This document shows, in pieces, positions 16,301 to 16,909 of a stretch of 16,909 bases of DNA (positions are counted from its first letter, which is position 1; each line of letters opens with the position of its first letter). Location of the stretch: positions 1 through 16,909 of the forward strand of contig CAAGKE010000089.1 in the NCBI GenBank assembly GCA_900770325.1, in the 5' to 3' direction. The stretch comes from Lachnospiraceae bacterium. Its GTDB lineage: Bacteria > Bacillota > Clostridia > Lachnospirales > Lachnospiraceae. Both the position numbers and the translations under genes were made by a program. Below the pieces are notes generated by a model that was not told where the DNA came from, ran no database searches, and was given only the letters and a program-made list of their open reading frames with translations.

Positions 16301-16678
16301 ACCACCGGAGAGCCATTGCCGGGAGCAGAGCTGGTGATTCGAAGCAGTGATGGAACGGAAATAGAACGCTGGATCACCGGAAGAGAACCTTATTATATCG
16401 AAATGCTTCCCACAGGCGATTATACATTGACTGAGCTGACTGCACCGGAAGGCTACGAGGTCGCAGAAACGGTGACATTTACCGTAGAGGAGACCGGGGA
16501 GATTCAAAGAGTAGAGATGAAAGATCGTCCCAAAACTCCTTCCGTTCCTTCTGGCGATGTACCGCAGACGGGAGACAGGACAAAAGCAGGAGGATGGCTG
16601 CTTCTCATGTTTCTGTCTGCTGCATGCGCACTTCAGATTCTGAAAAGAAAAAGCATATCAAACAGTTCAATGAAATAG
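10313..16678 (+). CDS. Giant sortase-anchored SpaA/Cna_B-domain surface adhesin
   Basis: 2121 residues, cell-wall surface protein. Order: basic signal peptide (KRRKR then CLALLLAVSTAVS, about 1-32); thirteen 12-residue repeats of the MSAGTGTDGEPG type (84-239); acidic linker (240-296); a small beta domain from about 299 (YKVYLMQDALYTLEVSQN) to YSFVMPDSDVIIT (453-465), split by three 19-residue repeats (381-437); a thioester-domain-like region (about 490-785) with CIAYC at 534-538; then about thirteen prealbumin-like SpaA/Cna_B domains (about 788-2073), the last six short (about 85 residues); and VPQTGD (2083-2088), a hydrophobic helix and KRK tail. Such domains usually form Lys-Asn/Asp isopeptide bonds with a helper Glu, seen here as K-T/K-Q starts, an E-x-x-A-P-x-G-Y strand and N-K-Q or D-K-Q ends. 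Ribosome site AAAGGAAGAGG. No sortase is in the window. Likely role, by family, is host or mucus adhesion; ligand unknown. Confidence 0.92.
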   Translation: MGKRRKRCLALLLAVSTAVSCISGGLTGGAEAGYSDDLLISAGKVAGISVIPINSKEADVKEKTSDFGNTDTNAGADTVSESGMSAGEDVEGEPGMSAGSDADGEPGMSAGSDADGEPGISAGTGTDNETGISAGTGTDNETGISAGTGTNGEAGMSAGTGTDGEAGMSAGAGTEGEPGMSAGTGTDGEPGTSAEAGTGGETAASAGTDANGEPGISAGSFSDGEPGISAGTGLDDELQDTAGTDAAESLDTDVFSELTTDFERDEESDTADEALSGEEPETENETESETENEMESDLYKVYLMQDALYTLEVSQNRYEYEQGETVYFTAEASSGVQIVSADILEVLDPAEQLSGFSGAAEEISDFLDLSGREEEPDLLLVSGEAAEAVRETREAGLEMVSGEEAEAEKDTREAGLETVSGEATEAVKDTRDAEPGSVFRSGETEQEEETAAYSFVMPDSDVIITCDTEMIQTAAVFSGEEDDIPEVDHAELIVDTVPGPAQYPQQLVNGSSKLWTSVKHVRLFDSSGNLIDTCIAYCMQPSLSGPASGTNVPESQIEELETGTKDRTLAKILYYLYGGPAWGREVTDQSGNTLDYRELMEAIGCATDGNCLAVTHLVLGYVYDNSRWNYGCNAMGNPVADALNTQGQTAIRELAEKIRNMPDPKAEFSSSTSDSYYENGQVRSETITYHANADNAAVVKLPAGISLYNETSGTVQTGTVTISGGDKFHLLANGISGNGSYVFTTTFATDFSAYKISFPGKQDLGFSYTAGDKKLSLSVEWVNPLIPVSVKKTSANQNISDGNSMYSLAGAVFKLYQGSTEKASFTTDENGNTAAVEVEPGTYVLKETVTPKGFKKAKDQTVTIDPDDGTKVISITDEPVAGTCSVLLKKVISGGVETDISKGGAQFRMEFYGSETASGTPLKTWVFETDSSGIIQLTSRFQVQGDTLYGDGILPLGTLKVTEIRAPEGFCLDETPQTVQITQSGETAVFSHSLSDAVFQFSDQLVFGGLRLKKEDRETGTAQGDASLAGAEFAVYNASDYAVIRADDTSTKYQKGQEVCRMITDRDGIAQTPEIRTDGTVLQLLQAGTYTVKEVKAPKGYVMEEYSRTITITENGQILDISDTPARDRVIRFDLTIQKFRDTSDREEPGENLMPLEGIEFGIYLETTGEKILSITTGADGTATTRSEDYPFGRLPYGRYVVKEEKYPVDVVPVSDFIVEGTEDGKEYKGIYKNDVPVEEYLELRKTDAETGKPILTGAVFQILDDQKNVLSFKVSHPKHQVITDFTTDENGVVTLPERLPYGTYYLHEVKAPSGYLRGEDLKFQVTVRNSWENTITITYENTPVKGRIRLTKLDKDTEQKLSGAAFQVFAAEDIITGDGTVRLAVDELADTITVGEDGIGYSKELYPGNYYLIEKKAPEGYCLDTTRHEAVLDYEDQDTAVVYADVTVKNKPTKLYLFKKDTDGEVLSGITFEINGRSFRTDGEGRIQAEKLLPGIYTIRETETLPGYVLDPVPHYVTVDEEGFIYESDPEGRNLSADGEKTDTCTLLWENDYTRWDFSKTDVNGDGELPGAKMSILDQEGEEVCSWISGKEEHRISKLPAGDYTLVEKTAPAGFVTAAEMPFTVTETGIVQKLTMVDKQLLVKKVNPDGSDVAGAVLEIRDMEGNVLDTWETDGSAHPASGLKVGDTCILAEIRAPEGYVEGAPVTFTVTDDGVNQVVLMVNKQVCAYKIDSNVSILAGAQMEVRRDSLDGALVDQWISDGSEHAIRGLQAGYTYVLAETRAPEGYALASPITFTVQDNGENDVFSMVNKQVWMSKQSVTGSEEIPGASIRVFDQNGNLMDSWISGEEPHPISNLTVGETYILHEEAAAEGYVTATDITFTVADDYTDQHVVLKDKQVMVSKQEITGKKEIGGAVLTVLDQEGCVVDSWTSIEGEKHPISGLAVNHTYVLREEIAPDGYVRAEEIIFTVEDDFSIQVVEMLDDVTKVEISKTDITTGEPLPGAELVIRSSDGTEIERWITGREPYYIEMLPTGDYTLTELTAPEGYEVAETVTFTVEETGEIQRVEMKDRPKTPSVPSGDVPQTGDRTKAGGWLLLMFLSAACALQILKRKSISNSSMK
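10562..11029 (+). repeat. Thirteen tandem 36-bp repeats coding a 12-residue unit
   Basis: Thirteen contiguous in-frame units of exactly 36 bp, consensus (M/I)SAGTGTDGEPG. Adjacent units 2-3 and 4-5 are identical at protein level, and units 10-13 are most diverged. No spacers occur, so this is not a CRISPR array. Several other frames on both strands are also open across it. It forms a flexible Gly/Ser/acidic stalk at the extreme outer end of the adhesin. Confidence 0.93.
11453..11623 (+). repeat. Three tandem 57-bp repeats coding a 19-residue unit
   Basis: Units start at 11453, 11510 and 11567, each beginning GTTTCCGGTGAAG and coding VSGE-x-x-EA-x-x-x-TR-x-A. The first two-thirds of unit 3 is well kept and its end diverges. 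The charged segment interrupts a beta domain (about 299-465) of the adhesin. Confidence 0.9.
14984..16531 (+). repeat. Six tandem short SpaA-type domains of the adhesin
   Basis: Protein-level tandem domains of about 85 residues with starts near 14984, 15237, 15492, 15750, 16011 and 16275. Shared elements are a Lys near the first strand (S-K-Q or S-K-T), GA-x-x-x-(I/V), a Trp in D-x-W-(I/E/T)-(S/T), H-x-I-S-x-L or a similar element, E-x-x-A-P-x-G-(Y/F), (I/V)-x-FTV and an M-V-(D/N)-K-Q type end. DNA identity is low by eye, so duplication is not recent. Domains before 14984 are longer (about 95-125 residues) and more varied. Confidence 0.75.
16559..16678 (+). other. Cell-wall sorting signal of the adhesin
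   Basis: V-P-Q-T-G-D at residues 2083-2088 (LPXTG-like with Val in the first place), a 10-residue linker region, the hydrophobic WLLLMFLSAACALQIL and a basic KRK. Sortase would cut between Thr and Gly and join the protein to peptidoglycan. Confidence 0.9.
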
Positions 16679-16691
16679 TTTCAATAATATA

Positions 16692-16758
16692 ATCTCTGGA
16701 AAATGATTTCAAATAACTCAAAAAACTATGGCTTATATCTCCGGAAAATGATTTCAAA
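16692..16758 (+). repeat. Two 22-bp direct repeats upstream of the rplU promoter
   Basis: ATCTCTGGAAAATGATTTC plus AAA (16692-16713) and the same with one T-to-C change (16737-16758), 45 bases start to start. The second copy ends 6 bases before the -35 box. Each contains a GAAA/TTTC mini-palindrome. Could be paired regulator sites or an UP-like element; no regulator is recognised. Confidence 0.8.
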
Positions 16759-16764
16759 AAACAG

Positions 16765-16793
16765 TTGACGATGGGAAATGTCTGTGCTATTAT
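16765..16793 (+). promoter_or_regulatory. Strong promoter of the rplU operon
   Basis: TTGACG (16765-16770), 17-base spacer, TATTAT (16788-16793). Transcription would begin near 16800, right at the L21-leader-like RNA. Confidence 0.8.
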
Positions 16794-16796
16794 ATC

Positions 16797-16880
16797 TGAG
16801 TATGCCGCACAGAGAGGTCTAAGTGTCATGCCTGGATTTCGGACAGACCACCATATCTGGCGAGTAATGTTAATAGGAGG
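16797..16880 (+). ncRNA. L21 ribosomal protein leader
   Basis: The stretch contains AGAGGTCTAAGTGTCATGCC, then AGACC and CTGGCGAG, as I recall from the Firmicute L21 leader (Rfam L21_leader). GGTCT can pair with AGACC across the central arm. It lies between a strong promoter and rplU and ends at AGGAGG (16875-16880). By family knowledge it is thought to be an autoregulatory site for the L21 operon; this is not shown by sequence alone. Confidence 0.8.
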
Positions 16881-16886
16881 TGCCAT

Positions 16887-16909
16887 ATGTACGCAATTAT
16901 TGCAACAGG
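16887..16909 (+). CDS. rplU: 50S ribosomal protein L21, N-terminus (partial)
   Basis: Only eight residues, MYAIIATG, are in the window. They equal the usual start of bacterial L21 (MYAIIATGGKQY). AGGAGG at 16875-16880 is 6 bases upstream. The L21-leader-like RNA and strong promoter support the call. The rest of the gene, and presumably rpmA for L27, lies beyond the window. Confidence 0.9.

Overview
This window looks like a chromosomal contig end from a low-to-mid GC Firmicute, most likely a gut Lachnospiraceae (Blautia/Dorea-like). The evidence is the compact 800-residue leucyl-tRNA synthetase, the PurF-like protein starting MGGFFG, strong AGGAGG ribosome binding sites, U-tract terminators, a sortase-anchored multi-domain surface protein and an L21-leader-like RNA before rplU. 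Family placement is inference. Bases 1-19 are not biological: they equal the 3' end of the Illumina TruSeq read-2 adapter, so the assembly stopped there.

Layout. Bases 20-340 hold, on the minus strand, the N-terminal part of an IS21-family transposase (IstA), cut off by the contig end and lacking its start. A hypothetical ORF (433-924, +) follows, whose 5' end looks overlapped or frameshifted. Next, all on +, come leuS (1061-3463), a PurF-like phosphoribosyltransferase without the glutaminase Cys (3714-5126), an unlisted 55-residue membrane protein (5248-5415), a secreted alkaline phosphatase (5579-7147), a YibE/F membrane protein 12 bases behind it (7160-8314) and an MFS transporter (8571-9809). 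Most units are separated by clear intrinsic terminators, so this is mainly a row of one- or two-gene transcription units. The phosphatase and YibE/F genes are the only evident operon.

A 503-base gap (9810-10312) holds a terminator with a possible promoter inside it, a leader-like RNA ending in a strong terminator hairpin, a copy of a dispersed 58-bp repeat whose other copy is at 8398-8455 in opposite orientation, a doubtful 44-residue ORF and another hairpin. It leads into a 2121-residue cell-wall adhesin (10313-16678). In order this has a signal peptide, thirteen 12-residue Ser/Gly/acidic repeats, an acidic linker, a small beta domain interrupted by three 19-residue repeats, a thioester-domain-like region, about thirteen SpaA/Cna_B-type domains and a VPQTG sortase signal.

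The window ends in a strong promoter with two 22-bp direct repeats upstream, an L21-leader-like RNA and the first eight codons of rplU (ribosomal protein L21). The items most worth a second look are the adhesin and its leader, the PurF-like enzyme without its nucleophile, the inverted repeat in the YibE/F gene and the intergenic repeats. Nothing here amounts to a clearly new multi-gene system.
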